The position numbers and the translations under genes were made by a program. Shown here piece by piece: positions 16,324 through 25,800 of a stretch of 41,837 nt of DNA. Position 1 is the stretch's first letter; each line of letters begins with the position of its first letter. Below the pieces are notes generated by a model. That model was not told where the DNA came from, did no database searches, and worked only from the letters and a program-made list of their open reading frames with translations. Source of the stretch: JAWLBY01 sp041687455 (GTDB lineage: Bacteria; Pseudomonadota; Gammaproteobacteria; Xanthomonadales; Xanthomonadaceae); contig JAWLBY010000029.1 in NCBI GenBank assembly GCA_041687455.1, forward strand, positions 1-41,837, in the 5' to 3' direction.

Positions 16324-18699
16324 ATGAATCGGTTGTACTGGGCGATTTCGATGGCGCTGGCCGGCGGCGTTGCGCCGAACGCGGCGGCACAGGATGCAAC
16401 GACGGCCGCGGAACCCGCCGAACAGGTCCGCTCGCTCGAGGTCGTCAGCGTGGTCGGCTCGCGCCGCGTCGACCGTTCCGATACCGAGACGCCGGTGCCG
16501 GTCGACATCATCCCGATCGACAAGGCGGCGACCCAGGGGCCGCAGTTCGACCTCGCGCAGACGCTGCAATACACCGCGCCGTCGTTCACATCGACCCGCC
16601 AGACCGGCGCCGACGGTGCCGACCTGATCGATTCCGCTTCGCTGCGTGGCCTCGGTTCCGACCAGACCCTGGTGCTGATGAACGGCAAGCGGCGGCACAG
16701 CGTCGCGCTGGTCAACCTGTTCGGCGCGCGCAACCGAGGCAACACCGGCACCGACCTCAACTCGATCCCGCTGCTGGCGATCGAGCGGGTCGAGATCCTG
16801 CGTGACGGCGCGGCTGCGCAATACGGCTCCGACGCGATCGCCGGCGTCATGAACATCGCGCTCAAGCGCAGCACCGGCTGCCAGACCGTGTTCGGTTATG
16901 GCGAATACACCCGCGGCGACGGCGAGAACCTGCTCGGTACCGCCTACTGCGGTTTCGGCCTCGGCAGCGACGGCGTGCTGGCGATCACCGCCGAGTACAG
17001 TGACCGCGATCGCTCCGACCGCTCCGAGCCGCGCGACAACCCGCGCACGATCGGCGACTCCAAGGTCGAGAACCGCACGCTCTACATCAACGGCGACAAC
17101 CCGATCGGCGCCGACTTCACCGGCTATTTCACCGCCGGCTTCCAGGACCGCCGGGCGTCGTCGGCCGCGTTCGCGCGCGATGCCGACGAGGACGTCCCGT
17201 CGCGCAATTCGCTGGCGATGTACCCCGACGGCTTCGTGCCGTTCATCAACGGCGATCTGGAAGACCGCTACGCCACGCTCGGCGCGCGCGGCTACATCGG
17301 CGACTGGCATGCCGATTTCTCGCAGACCTACGGCCACAACGAGCTGTTCTACACGATCGACAACACGCTCAATGCGTCGATCGCCAACCTCGACCTGCTG
17401 TCCGGTGGCGCCGGCATCAGTCCGACCCGGTTCGATGCCGGCGGCCTGCTGTTCGACCAGTACACGACCAACATCGATTTCTCGCGCTTCTACGACCAGA
17501 TCCTGTTCGGCATGAACCTCGCGTTCGGTGCCGAGTACCGGCGCGAGAACTACGAGATCGTCGCCGGTGAGCCGGGCTCGTACATCGATGCCGACGGCGC
17601 CGGCGGCGGCAATGCCGGCAGTCAGGGCTTCCCGGGCTTCCAGCCGGGCGACGAGACCGACACTTCGCGCCACAGCAAGGCGCTGTACGGTGACATCGAG
17701 CTGCTGGTCAACGAGCGCCTGACCACGCAGTTCGCGCTGCGCATGGAGGACTTCAGCGACTTCGGCAGCACGCTGGACGGCAAGCTCGCGCTGGCCTGGC
17801 ACGCCACCGACGACTTCGTGCTGCGCGGCTCAGTCAGCACCGGCTTCCGTGCGCCGTCGCTGCAGCAGCGGCTGTTCTCGTCGACCTTCACCGATTTCAT
17901 CTCCGGCGAGCCGGTCGACGTGCTGCTGGCGCCCAACGGCGGCGCGGTGGCGGTCGCCGCCGGCATCCCGGACCTGACGGAAGAGACCTCGGTCAGCTAC
18001 ACGATCGGGGCGACCTGGCGTCCGAGCGCGTCGTTGTCGTTCACCGTGGATGCGTACCGGATCGAGATCGACGATCGCATCGTGCTGTCGGGTCGCTTCG
18101 ACACCAGCGATCCGAACATCGGTGCGATCCTGGAGTCGCTGCAGGTCGGCCAAGCGCAGTTCTTCGTCAATTCGGTCGATACCCGCACTTGGGGCGTCGA
18201 CCTGACCGCGTCGCACGAGGCCGACGTCGCCGGCGGCACGTTGCAGACCATGCTCGCCTACAACTACAACCGCACCGAAGTTCAGGACATCCACGCCCCG
18301 GCCTCGCTGATCGGTCGCGAGGACGTACTGCTGTCCGAGCGCGAGCGGCTGTTCATCGAGCAGGGCGCGCCGCGTTCGAAGGCCGTGCTCGGCTTCGACT
18401 ACACGACCGGTCCGTGGAACGCCGACCTCAAGCTGATCTACTTCGGCAGCCAGACGCTCGGTACCTTCTCCGGCCCGCCGGCGCCGAACCAGCGTTACAA
18501 CGCCAAGGCCTCGGCCGACGTCAGCGTCAGCTATGCGTTCAGCGACAACACCCGGCTGACGCTCGGTGCGGCGAACGTGTTCGACACCTTCCCGACCCGG
18601 CAGGACCCGGACGAGACCGACAACGGCCACGTGTTCGAGAGCGTGCAGTTCGGCCTGAACGGCGCCTCATGGTTCGCGCGGCTGGCGCACCGGTTCTGA
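16324..18699 (+). CDS. TonB-dependent outer-membrane receptor
   Basis: 791 residues. Signal peptide MNRLYWAISMALAGGVAPNA AA with cleavage near AAAQ. A TonB-box-like stretch (LEVVSVVGSR) precedes the plug domain, which contains SLRGLGSDQTLVLMNGKRRH, NSIPLLAIERVEILRDGAAA and QYGSDAIAGVMNI. The C-terminal barrel carries FRAPSLQQRLF and LGAANVFDTFPTRQDPDE and ends in an aromatic residue (AHRF), the outer-membrane insertion signal. It would import a ligand across the outer membrane with TonB energy. The ligand cannot be read from sequence; no siderophore, B12 or carbohydrate genes adjoin. The start at 16324 was chosen over 16273 because it begins the signal peptide. Confidence 0.95.
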   Translation: MNRLYWAISMALAGGVAPNAAAQDATTAAEPAEQVRSLEVVSVVGSRRVDRSDTETPVPVDIIPIDKAATQGPQFDLAQTLQYTAPSFTSTRQTGADGADLIDSASLRGLGSDQTLVLMNGKRRHSVALVNLFGARNRGNTGTDLNSIPLLAIERVEILRDGAAAQYGSDAIAGVMNIALKRSTGCQTVFGYGEYTRGDGENLLGTAYCGFGLGSDGVLAITAEYSDRDRSDRSEPRDNPRTIGDSKVENRTLYINGDNPIGADFTGYFTAGFQDRRASSAAFARDADEDVPSRNSLAMYPDGFVPFINGDLEDRYATLGARGYIGDWHADFSQTYGHNELFYTIDNTLNASIANLDLLSGGAGISPTRFDAGGLLFDQYTTNIDFSRFYDQILFGMNLAFGAEYRRENYEIVAGEPGSYIDADGAGGGNAGSQGFPGFQPGDETDTSRHSKALYGDIELLVNERLTTQFALRMEDFSDFGSTLDGKLALAWHATDDFVLRGSVSTGFRAPSLQQRLFSSTFTDFISGEPVDVLLAPNGGAVAVAAGIPDLTEETSVSYTIGATWRPSASLSFTVDAYRIEIDDRIVLSGRFDTSDPNIGAILESLQVGQAQFFVNSVDTRTWGVDLTASHEADVAGGTLQTMLAYNYNRTEVQDIHAPASLIGREDVLLSERERLFIEQGAPRSKAVLGFDYTTGPWNADLKLIYFGSQTLGTFSGPPAPNQRYNAKASADVSVSYAFSDNTRLTLGAANVFDTFPTRQDPDETDNGHVFESVQFGLNGASWFARLAHRF

Positions 18700-18710
18700 T
18701 TCGCAAGCGG

Positions 18711-18735
18711 GCGGGGTGCGCGGCGCGCACCCCGC
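18711..18735 (+). terminator. Hairpin after the TonB-dependent receptor gene
   Basis: GCGGGGTGCGC and GCGCACCCCGC form a perfect 11-bp stem with a 3-nt loop, 12 bp after the receptor stop. No T-run follows. Confidence 0.55.
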
Positions 18736-18893
18736 ACCGCCGCGGGTCGCTGGCGCGCGCACGGCGCGATCGCGTCGGGCTGTCGAACCCGGCTGCCGCC
18801 GCGAGCCAGGGCACGGATTTCCGCGGCAGGCGCTCGCCAACCGAGTCCTGACCGCCGATCTCGCACGGCGCGACGCGCCGCAGGCGCTGTGTC

Positions 18894-19904
18894 TCAGTGC
18901 CCGCGCTCGATCGCGTAACGGGCCAGTCCGCGCAGTGCGGCAGTCCAGTCGTTGTCCGGCAGGCCGTCGAGCGCCGCCTCAGCCGCGGCGGCATATTCGC
19001 GGGCGCGGCTGGCCGAGTACTGCAATCCGCCGCTGGCACGGATCGCGTCCAGCACTTCGCTGAAGGCGTCGGCCTCGCCATGCTCGACGATCGCGCGCAG
19101 TCGCGCCCGGGTGGCCGGGTCGCCGTGTGCGATTGCATGGATCAGCGGCAGCGTGGCCTTGCCTTCGGCCAGGTCGTCGCCGAGATTCTTGCCGAGTGCC
19201 GCGGCGTCGCCGTCGTAGTCGAGCACGTCGTCGGCGATCTGGAACGCATAGCCGAGCGCGATGCCGTAGTCGTGCAGGGCGCGTTCGGTCGTCGCATCGG
19301 CCCCGGCGAGCACCGCGCCGAGCCGGGTCGCGGCGGCGAACAGCACCGCCGTCTTGCGCTCGATCACGCGCAGGTAGGCGGCTTCGTCGGTGTCGGGGTT
19401 GTGCACGTGCAACAACTGCAGCACTTCGCCTTCGGCGATCGCATTGGTGGTGTCGGCGAGGATCCGCATCACCGCGATCCGGTCCAGTTCGACCATCAAC
19501 TGGAAGCTGCGTGAATAGAGGAAGTCACCCACCAGCACGCTGGCGGCATTGCCCCACAGCGCATTGGCGGTCTTGCGGCCGCGGCGCAGGTCGGACTCGT
19601 CGACGACGTCGTCGTGCAGCAGCGTCGCGGTGTGGATGAACTCGACCACCGCTGCGAGCTGGTGGTGATCGCGGCCGTCGTAGCCGAGCGCCTTCGCGGC
19701 GATCAGCAGCAGGGCCGGGCGCAGCCGCTTGCCGCCAGCGGCGATGATGTGCTCGCCGATCTGGTTGATCAGCAGCACGTCGGAGGCGAGCCGACGGCGG
19801 ATCAGGCCGTTGACCGCCTGCATGTCGTCGTGGATCAGCGCCAGCACATCGGCGAACGGCAGGGCGGCCGGCGCATCGGCACGGCGGGCGGGCAGGGTGT
19901 TCAT
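18894..19904 (-). CDS. ispB: Octaprenyl diphosphate synthase
   Basis: 336 residues; E. coli IspB has 323. It extends farnesyl diphosphate to the ubiquinone side chain. Both Asp-rich Mg-binding motifs are present: LLHDDVVDESDLRRG (first DDxxD) and QIADDVLDYDGD (second). GGKRLRPALLLIAAK and GEVLQLLHVHNPD are also conserved. The start at 19904 gives the normal N-terminus, and a perfect TATAAT lies only 9 nt upstream. It is divergent from ssb. Chain length (C40) is inferred from family resemblance only. Confidence 0.93.
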   Translation of the reverse strand: MNTLPARRADAPAALPFADVLALIHDDMQAVNGLIRRRLASDVLLINQIGEHIIAAGGKRLRPALLLIAAKALGYDGRDHHQLAAVVEFIHTATLLHDDVVDESDLRRGRKTANALWGNAASVLVGDFLYSRSFQLMVELDRIAVMRILADTTNAIAEGEVLQLLHVHNPDTDEAAYLRVIERKTAVLFAAATRLGAVLAGADATTERALHDYGIALGYAFQIADDVLDYDGDAAALGKNLGDDLAEGKATLPLIHAIAHGDPATRARLRAIVEHGEADAFSEVLDAIRASGGLQYSASRAREYAAAAEAALDGLPDNDWTAALRGLARYAIERGH

Positions 19905-19913
19905 CGGCGGCGG

Positions 19914-19919
19914 ATTATA
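19914..19919 (-). promoter_or_regulatory. Perfect -10 hexamer of ispB, almost on the start codon
   Basis: On the minus strand TATAAT is followed by CCGCCGCCG and then ATG. Transcription would begin within about 3 nt of the start codon. No Shine-Dalgarno sequence exists, which fits a leaderless mRNA. No convincing -35 is seen. Confidence 0.55.
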
Positions 19920-20009
19920 CGCGGCCGCCTGCTTGCCGGCCCGGCTTGCCCGATCGGAAATCTCCGACCCGCAGCGCCGGCGAAATCGGATGGTCCGGCA
20001 GGGCGCCGG

Positions 20010-20015
20010 TATACT
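20010..20015 (+). promoter_or_regulatory. Candidate -10 hexamer of ssb
   Basis: TATACT lies 50 nt upstream of the ssb ATG, giving a leader of about 44 nt with AGGA as ribosome site. The -35 is poor. Confidence 0.45.
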
Positions 20016-20065
20016 AGCCTGCTTTCACCGCCGGCCCGGCGGCACACGTCAGACAGGAATCGCAC

Positions 20066-20581
20066 ATGGCACGCGGCGTCAACAAAGTCATCCTGGTCGG
20101 CAATCTCGGCAACGATCCGGAAACCCGCTACACCGCCAACGGCGGCGCGATCACGACGATCAGCGTCGCGACGTCGGAGTCGTGGAAGGACAAGCAGTCC
20201 GGCGAGATGCAGGAACGCACCGAGTGGCACCGGGTCAAGTTCTTCGGCCGGCTGGCCGAGATCGCCGGTGAATACCTGCGCAAGGGCCGCCAGGTCTACA
20301 TCGAGGGTTCGCTGCGGACCGACAAGTACACCGACAAGGACGGCAACACGCGTTACACGACCGACATCATCGCCAACGAGATGCAGATGCTCGGCGGCAC
20401 CGGTGGCGGCGAGGGCGGCGGCCAGCGTGGCGGCGGCGAGCAAGGATCGCGCGGCGGCGGTGGCGGCGACTACGGCCGGCGCGGCGGCGGTGAGGGTCGC
20501 GGCGAGAGCCGTGGCGGACCGGCGCCGTCGCGGCAGGCGCCGCCGGCCGACGACTTCAGCGACGACGACATCCCGTTCTGA
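20066..20581 (+). CDS. ssb: Single-stranded DNA-binding protein
   Basis: 171 residues. The OB-fold occupies residues 1-112: MARGVNKVILVGNLGNDPE, TEWHRVKFFGRLAEIAGEYL, YIEGSLRTDKYTDKDGNTRY. A Gly/Arg/Gln-rich flexible linker follows (about residues 113-155). The acidic tip DDFSDDDIPF is the conserved partner-docking tail. It binds and protects single-stranded DNA in replication, repair and recombination. Start and size are normal for the family. It is divergent from ispB. Confidence 0.97.
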   Translation: MARGVNKVILVGNLGNDPETRYTANGGAITTISVATSESWKDKQSGEMQERTEWHRVKFFGRLAEIAGEYLRKGRQVYIEGSLRTDKYTDKDGNTRYTTDIIANEMQMLGGTGGGEGGGQRGGGEQGSRGGGGGDYGRRGGGEGRGESRGGPAPSRQAPPADDFSDDDIPF

Positions 20582-20638
20582 CCGGCGCGCAGCGGCCGGG
20601 CGGCGGTTGCCGGCCCGGCAGCGCATGCCGCCAAGCGT

Positions 20639-21020
20639 TCAATCGGTGGCGAGTGTCGCGGAGATCATCCGCACCGTCTCGAAAGTCGACTCGATGTCGT
20701 GCTGCGTGACCCGGTGCGAACAGATCGAGAATCGCAATACGACCTTGCCGGCGAGTCGCGACCTCATCAGCGACGCCATCCGCTCAATTGGACCCGCTCG
20801 GCAATCGGCAGGTTCAGCAGGTCGATTGCCTGGCGTGCCTGCGGGTCGCCGGCGGCATCGCGCGATGCCGCCGCAGGCACCATCGCCGTGCAGCCATAGC
20901 CCGTGCCGTTCGCAGATGTCGGCCAGTGCGTCGAGCGGACGGCCGACCCGCGCAGCCCCGGCGCGATTCAGCCGGCCGTTTCCACCGGCCCGTTGACCGA
21001 TTTCACCCTTGCAGGCGGCC
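20639..21020 (-). pseudogene. Remnant of a PLP-dependent decarboxylase (group II, aromatic amino acid type)
   Basis: On the minus strand two pieces of a group II decarboxylase can be read. The upstream piece, DALADICERHGLWLHGDGA, matches the conserved stretch that normally reads GLWLHVDGAYGG; V and Y are replaced by G and C. The downstream piece, LAGKVVLRFSICSHRVT then DIESTFETVRMISATL, is the C-terminus. Between them the whole segment carrying the PLP-binding Lys is gone. Near 20777-20790 the reading frame changes: ARQAIDLLNLPIAERV is in another frame from MASLMRSRLAGK. Intact proteins have about 450-500 residues. With an internal deletion, a frameshift and no catalytic Lys, it is dead. The upper boundary is approximate. 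Confidence 0.75.
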
Positions 21021-21037
21021 TCGACCGCGGCTAGCAT
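21009..21037 (+). promoter_or_regulatory. Candidate promoter of the tetR-RND operon
   Basis: TTGCAG (21009-21014), a 17-nt spacer and TAGCAT (21032-21037). The 28-bp operator begins at the last base of the -10, so bound repressor would block initiation. Confidence 0.45.
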
Positions 21038-21064
21038 TTCTGCACAGAACGTTCTGTACAGAAA
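21037..21064. promoter_or_regulatory. 28-bp palindromic operator for the TetR repressor
   Basis: TTTCTGCACAGAAC and GTTCTGTACAGAAA are reverse complements with one mismatch, centred between 21050 and 21051. The site is built from repeated TTCTG/CAGAA steps (inner palindrome ACAGAACGTTCTGT, right palindrome TTCTGTACAGAA). It ends 4 bp before the tetR ATG. The position and symmetry fit autoregulation by a TetR dimer or pair of dimers. Confidence 0.75.
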
Positions 21065-21068
21065 CCCG

Positions 21069-21659
21069 ATGACCCGCCAGCCCAAGGCCCGTGCCCGCAT
21101 CCTCGAGGCCGCCCGCGCGATCGTCGCCGAGAGCGGTGCCGGCGCGCTGACCTACGACGAACTGTCCCGTGTCAGTGGCGTGACCCGCGGCGGAATCACG
21201 TATCACTTTCCGACCAAGGACGCCTTGCTGCGCGGGCTGCTCGACCACGACATGCAGCAATGGAAGCGCTGCGAGGCGGCAGCCACGCCGTGCGATGCCG
21301 ACTGTTCGCCGCAGAGCGAGCTGCTGGCCCACATCCGATCGCACACCAGCCAGGACGAAGGCCGGCAGCGCTTCTATGCCGGCATGCTCAGTGCGGCGGT
21401 GCACCAGCCCGAGCTGCTCGAAAGCTGCCGGACCGAGGTGCGGCAGCGCTACGCCGGCCTGTGCTGGGACGAGCCGACGCTGCGGCTGCATTTGCTGCGG
21501 CTGGCCGCTTCCGGGCTGTTCTGGGAAGAGCTGTTCGACATGCACCCGGTGCCGCCGGCCGCGCGCGCCGAACTGGTCGCGTTGCTCGAGCGACTGGCGC
21601 GCGAGTGGACTGTCGATCCGGCCGGCACCGAAACGATTACAAGAAAAACCAGGGACTGA
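21069..21659 (+). CDS. TetR family repressor of the RND efflux operon
   Basis: 196 residues. The helix-turn-helix is at residues about 20-50: ALTYDELSRVSGVTRGGITY HFPTKDALLRGL, a typical TetR recognition region. The C-terminal ligand domain (residues 60-196) is of the TetR_C-type found with multidrug pumps. The start at 21069 follows the 28-bp operator; the frame continues 20 residues upstream but that would run through the operator. No Shine-Dalgarno sequence precedes the ATG. The stop is 4 nt before the adaptor gene, so it heads a four-gene operon. By analogy with AcrR or NfxB-type regulators it should repress the pump until a ligand binds; this is inferred from context. Confidence 0.9.
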   Translation: MTRQPKARARILEAARAIVAESGAGALTYDELSRVSGVTRGGITYHFPTKDALLRGLLDHDMQQWKRCEAAATPCDADCSPQSELLAHIRSHTSQDEGRQRFYAGMLSAAVHQPELLESCRTEVRQRYAGLCWDEPTLRLHLLRLAASGLFWEELFDMHPVPPAARAELVALLERLAREWTVDPAGTETITRKTRD

Positions 21660-21663
21660 TCCG

Positions 21664-22872
21664 ATGACAACTCCGCACATCTCACCGGCCGCCCGTGCGG
21701 CCCGGGCCGCCGTGTTCCCGCTCGTTGCGCTGTGCCTCGCGGCCTGCGGCGCGCAGGGCGAACCGCCGGCGTTTCCGCCGCCGCAGGTCAACGTCGCCAC
21801 GCCGATCGAGAAGCCGGTCAGCGAGTGGGACAGTTACGAGGGACGGGTCGAGGCGGTCGACCGGGTCGAGATCCGGCCGCGGGTGGCCGGCTACCTCGGC
21901 TCGGTGAACTACGTCGAGGGCGCGCTGGTGGCCAAGGGCGACCTGCTGTTCCGGATCGATGACCGCGAGTACCGCGCGGCGCTCGCCAGCGCGCGTGCCG
22001 ACCGCGCCCGCGCCGATTCGAGGCTGGAGCTGGCGCAGCAGGAGCTGCAGCGCAGCGAGCGGCTGGTCGTCGCCAAGGCGGTGTCGGAGGAAGAACTGCA
22101 GATCCGGCGCGCCGAGCTGGCGCAGGCCGAGGCCGACCGGCAGGCGGCGCAGGCGCGCGTCGAGCAGGCCGAATTGACGCTCGGTTTCACCGAGATCCGC
22201 GCGCCGATTGCTGGCCGTGCCGGCGCGGCGCTGGTCAAGCCCGGCAACCTGGTCGCGCCGAACCAGTCGCTGCTGACCACGGTCGTCTCGCTCGATCCGG
22301 TCTACGTCGTGTTCGACAGCGACGAGCAGGCGTTCCTGCGCCAGCAGGCGCTGGCCCGCAACGGCCGGCACCCGGCCGACGAGCCGCATCCGGTGCGGGT
22401 CGGGCTGTCGAACGAGGACGGCTATCCGCACCGCGGCCGGATGGCGTTCGTCGACAACACGCTGAATCCGGCCACCGGCACCATCCGCGTCCGCGCCGAG
22501 CTGGCCAATCCCGACGGCACGTTCACGCCGGGACTGTTTGCCCGCGTGCAGTTGCGCGGGCAGCAGCGTGAGCGCGCATTGCTGATCCACGAGCAGGCCC
22601 TGCTGACCGATCAGGACCGCCGCTACGTCTACGTGGTCGGCGCCAACAACGCCGCCGAACGTCGCGACCTCGTGCTCGGTCCGATCGTCGATGGCCTGCG
22701 GATCGTCGAGAGCGGTCTGCAGCCGGGCGATCGGGTGATCGTCAACGGCACCCGCAAGATCTTCTTCCCCGGCCAGCCGATCGCCCCGGTCGAGGTGCCG
22801 ATGGACGATCCGAACGCGCAGCCGGCGCAGCCTGCGCCGAGCGATGCGCCGGTCGCCGCGACCGAAGGCTGA
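21664..22872 (+). CDS. RND efflux periplasmic adaptor (MexE-like membrane fusion protein)
   Basis: 402 residues. A lipoprotein signal (LVALCLAACGA, acylated Cys29) anchors it to the inner membrane. Landmarks are the lipoyl half WDSYEGRVEAVDRVEIRPRV and AGYLGSVNYVEGALVAKGDL, a coiled-coil hairpin (residues about 100-165), the second lipoyl half EIRAPIAGRAGAALVKPGNLV, and the beta-barrel and membrane-proximal domains ending at a Pro/Ala-rich tail. The SEWDSYEGRVEA opening is typical of the MexE/OqxA branch. It bridges the RND pump and the outer membrane channel. The gene is 4 nt after tetR and 6 nt before the pump gene. Confidence 0.94.
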   Translation: MTTPHISPAARAARAAVFPLVALCLAACGAQGEPPAFPPPQVNVATPIEKPVSEWDSYEGRVEAVDRVEIRPRVAGYLGSVNYVEGALVAKGDLLFRIDDREYRAALASARADRARADSRLELAQQELQRSERLVVAKAVSEEELQIRRAELAQAEADRQAAQARVEQAELTLGFTEIRAPIAGRAGAALVKPGNLVAPNQSLLTTVVSLDPVYVVFDSDEQAFLRQQALARNGRHPADEPHPVRVGLSNEDGYPHRGRMAFVDNTLNPATGTIRVRAELANPDGTFTPGLFARVQLRGQQRERALLIHEQALLTDQDRRYVYVVGANNAAERRDLVLGPIVDGLRIVESGLQPGDRVIVNGTRKIFFPGQPIAPVEVPMDDPNAQPAQPAPSDAPVAATEG

Positions 22873-22878
22873 TCGACC

Positions 22879-25800
22879 ATGGCCCACGTCGACATATCGA
22901 AGGTCTTCATCGACCGGCCGATCCTCGCCACCGTGCTGTCGGTGATGATCCTGGTCGCCGGCCTGATCGCGCTGCCGAACCTGCCGGTCAGCGAGTACCC
23001 GGACGTCGTGCCGCCGTCAGTGCAGGTCACCGCGACCTATCCGGGCGCCAATCCGAGCACGATCGCCGACACCGTCGCCGCACCGCTGGAGGAAGCGATC
23101 AACGGCGTCGAAGGCATGATCTACATGAAGTCGACCGCCAGCTCGGACGGCGTGATGGCGTTGACGGTCACGTTCCGCGGCGGCACCGACATCGACCTCG
23201 CCGCGGTGCAGGTGCAGAACCGTGTCGCCCAGGCGCTGCCGCGGCTGCCGGAGACGGTGCGCCAGCTCGGCGTCACGACGGTCAAGTCGTCACCGACGTT
23301 GACCATGGTCGTGCACCTGAAGTCGCCTGATCGCCGCTACGACGGCCTGTACCTGACCAACTTCGCCAACCTGCGCGTGCGCGACGAGCTTGCGCGGCTC
23401 GAAGGCGTCGGCCAGGCGCTGGCGTTCGGCGCCGGCAACTACGCGATGCGGGTCTGGCTCGATCCGGAGCAGGTCGCCGCGCGCGGGCTGACCGCCACCG
23501 ACGTGATCGCGGCGATCCGCGAACAGAACGTGCAGGTGTCGGCCGGCAGCATCGGCGCGCCGCCGTCCGACCAGCGCAGCGTGCTGCAGTTGTCGGTCAA
23601 TGCGCAGGGCCGGCTCGATTCGCCGGAGGCGTTCGGCGAGATCGTGCTGAAGAGCGACCAGGGCGGGCTGACCCGGCTGCGCGACGTCGCCCGGATCGAA
23701 CTCGGCGCACAGACCTATTCGCTGCGCTCGCTGCTCGGCAACGAGGACGCCGCGGCGATCGTCATCTTCGAGGCGCCCGGCGCCAATTCGATCGCGTTGT
23801 CGGAAGCGGTTCGCGACAAGATGGCGCAGCTCGCCCCGGGCTTCCCGGAAGGCGTCGAGTGGTCGGTCGAGTACGACCCGACCGTGTTCGTCAGGCAGTC
23901 GATCGACGCCGTGATCATGACCCTGCTGGAGGCGATCGCGCTGGTCGTGCTGGTGGTCGTCGTGTTCCTGCAGACCTGGCGTGCGTCGCTGATTCCGCTG
24001 CTCGCGGTGCCGGTGTCGATCGTCGGCACGTTCGCGGTGCTGTGGCTGCTCGGCTTCTCGATCAACGTGCTGACGCTGTTCGGCCTGGTGCTGGCGATCG
24101 GCATCGTCGTCGACGATGCGATCGTCGTGGTCGAGAACGTCGAGCGACACATCGAGGAAGGCATGCGGCCGCTCGCGGCGGCGCACCGGGCGATGGAGGA
24201 AGTGTCCGGCCCGATCGTCGCGATCTCGCTGGTGCTCGCCGCGGTGTTCGTGCCGATGGCGTTCCTGCCCGGCGTGACCGGCAAGTTCTACCAGCAGTTC
24301 GCGGTCACGATCGCGGTATCGGTGCTGATCTCGGCATTCAACTCGCTGACGCTGTCGCCGGCCCTGTCGGCGCTGCTGTTGCAACCGCGCGGCGCGCGCC
24401 GCGACTGGCTCGGACGCACCATCCATCGCGCGTTCGGCGGCTTCTTCGAGCGCTTCAACCGCGTGTTCAAGCGTGGCTCCGAGCGCTATTCGGGGCGGAT
24501 TGGCCGCACCGTCGCGCGCGGCCCGCGACTGCTGGCGATCTACGGTCTGCTGCTGATCGTCACCGTGCTCGGTTTCCGCGCCGTGCCGGGGGGATTCATC
24601 CCGACCCAGGACAAGCAGTTCCTGTTCGCGGTGCTGCAGTTGCCGGAAGGCGCGACGATCGACCGCACCGACGCGGTGATGCGGCGGATGGGCGAGATCG
24701 CGCTGGCCACGCCGGGCGTGCAGAACGTCGTGCAGTTCCCCGGCCTCAATGCGATCCACTTCGTCAACACGCCGAACATCGGCACGATGTTCGTCGGCAT
24801 CACGCCGCAGGCCGAGCGCGACATCGACGCGGCCGAGATCGCGATGCGGCTGAACATGCAGTTCGGCCAGATCCAGGACGGCCTCGCGTTCGCGCTGATG
24901 CCGCCGCCGGTGCTGGGCCTCGGCAATGCGACCGGTCTCGAGTTCTATGTGCAGGACCGCGCCGCGGTCGGCCCCGGCGTGCTGAACGAGCAGACCCAGG
25001 CGCTGCTCGGCGCGCTGCGGCAGACGCCGGGCTTCGATCCGATGGGCACGTTCAGTTCGTTCCAGCCGAACGTGCCGCAGCTCGAGGCCGAAGTCGACCG
25101 GACCCGGGCCAAGCTGCTCGGCCTGACGCTGACCGACATCTTCGCGACGCTGCAGGTCTATCTCGGTTCGGCCTACGTCAACGACTTCAACCTGTTCGGT
25201 CGCACCTACAGCGTCTACGCGCAGGCCGATCGGGCGTTCCGCGACGACGTCGACGACATCGGCAACCTCAAGGTCCGCAATGCGTCCGGCGAAATGGTGC
25301 CGCTCGGCAGCGTCATCGACGTGCGGTCGAGCTACGGCCCGGACCCGGTGATCCGCTACAACGGCTATCCGGCGGCTGATGTTTCGGCCGGCCTGAATCC
25401 GGCGCTGCTGTCATCGAACGAGGCGCTCGAGCTGGTCTCGCAGACCGCCGGCGGCGTGTTGCAGCGGGGCATGGCGATCGAATGGACCAATCTGACCTAC
25501 CAGCAGGTCAGCCAGGGCAGCGCCGCACTGCTGGTGTTCCCGCTCTGCGTGCTGCTCGTCTATCTGGTGCTCGCCGCGTTGTACGAGAGCTGGTCGCTGC
25601 CGCTCGCGGTGATCCTGATCGTGCCGATGTGCCTGCTGTCGGCGATCGGCGGCATCTGGCTGATCAACATGGCGCACGGCCTGTGGCTCGCGGTCAGTCC
25701 GCCGATGTTTCCGCCCACCTTCCTCGACAACAACATCTTCACCCAGATCGGCCTGGTCGTGCTGATGGGCCTCGCCTGCAAGAACGCGATCCTGATCGTC

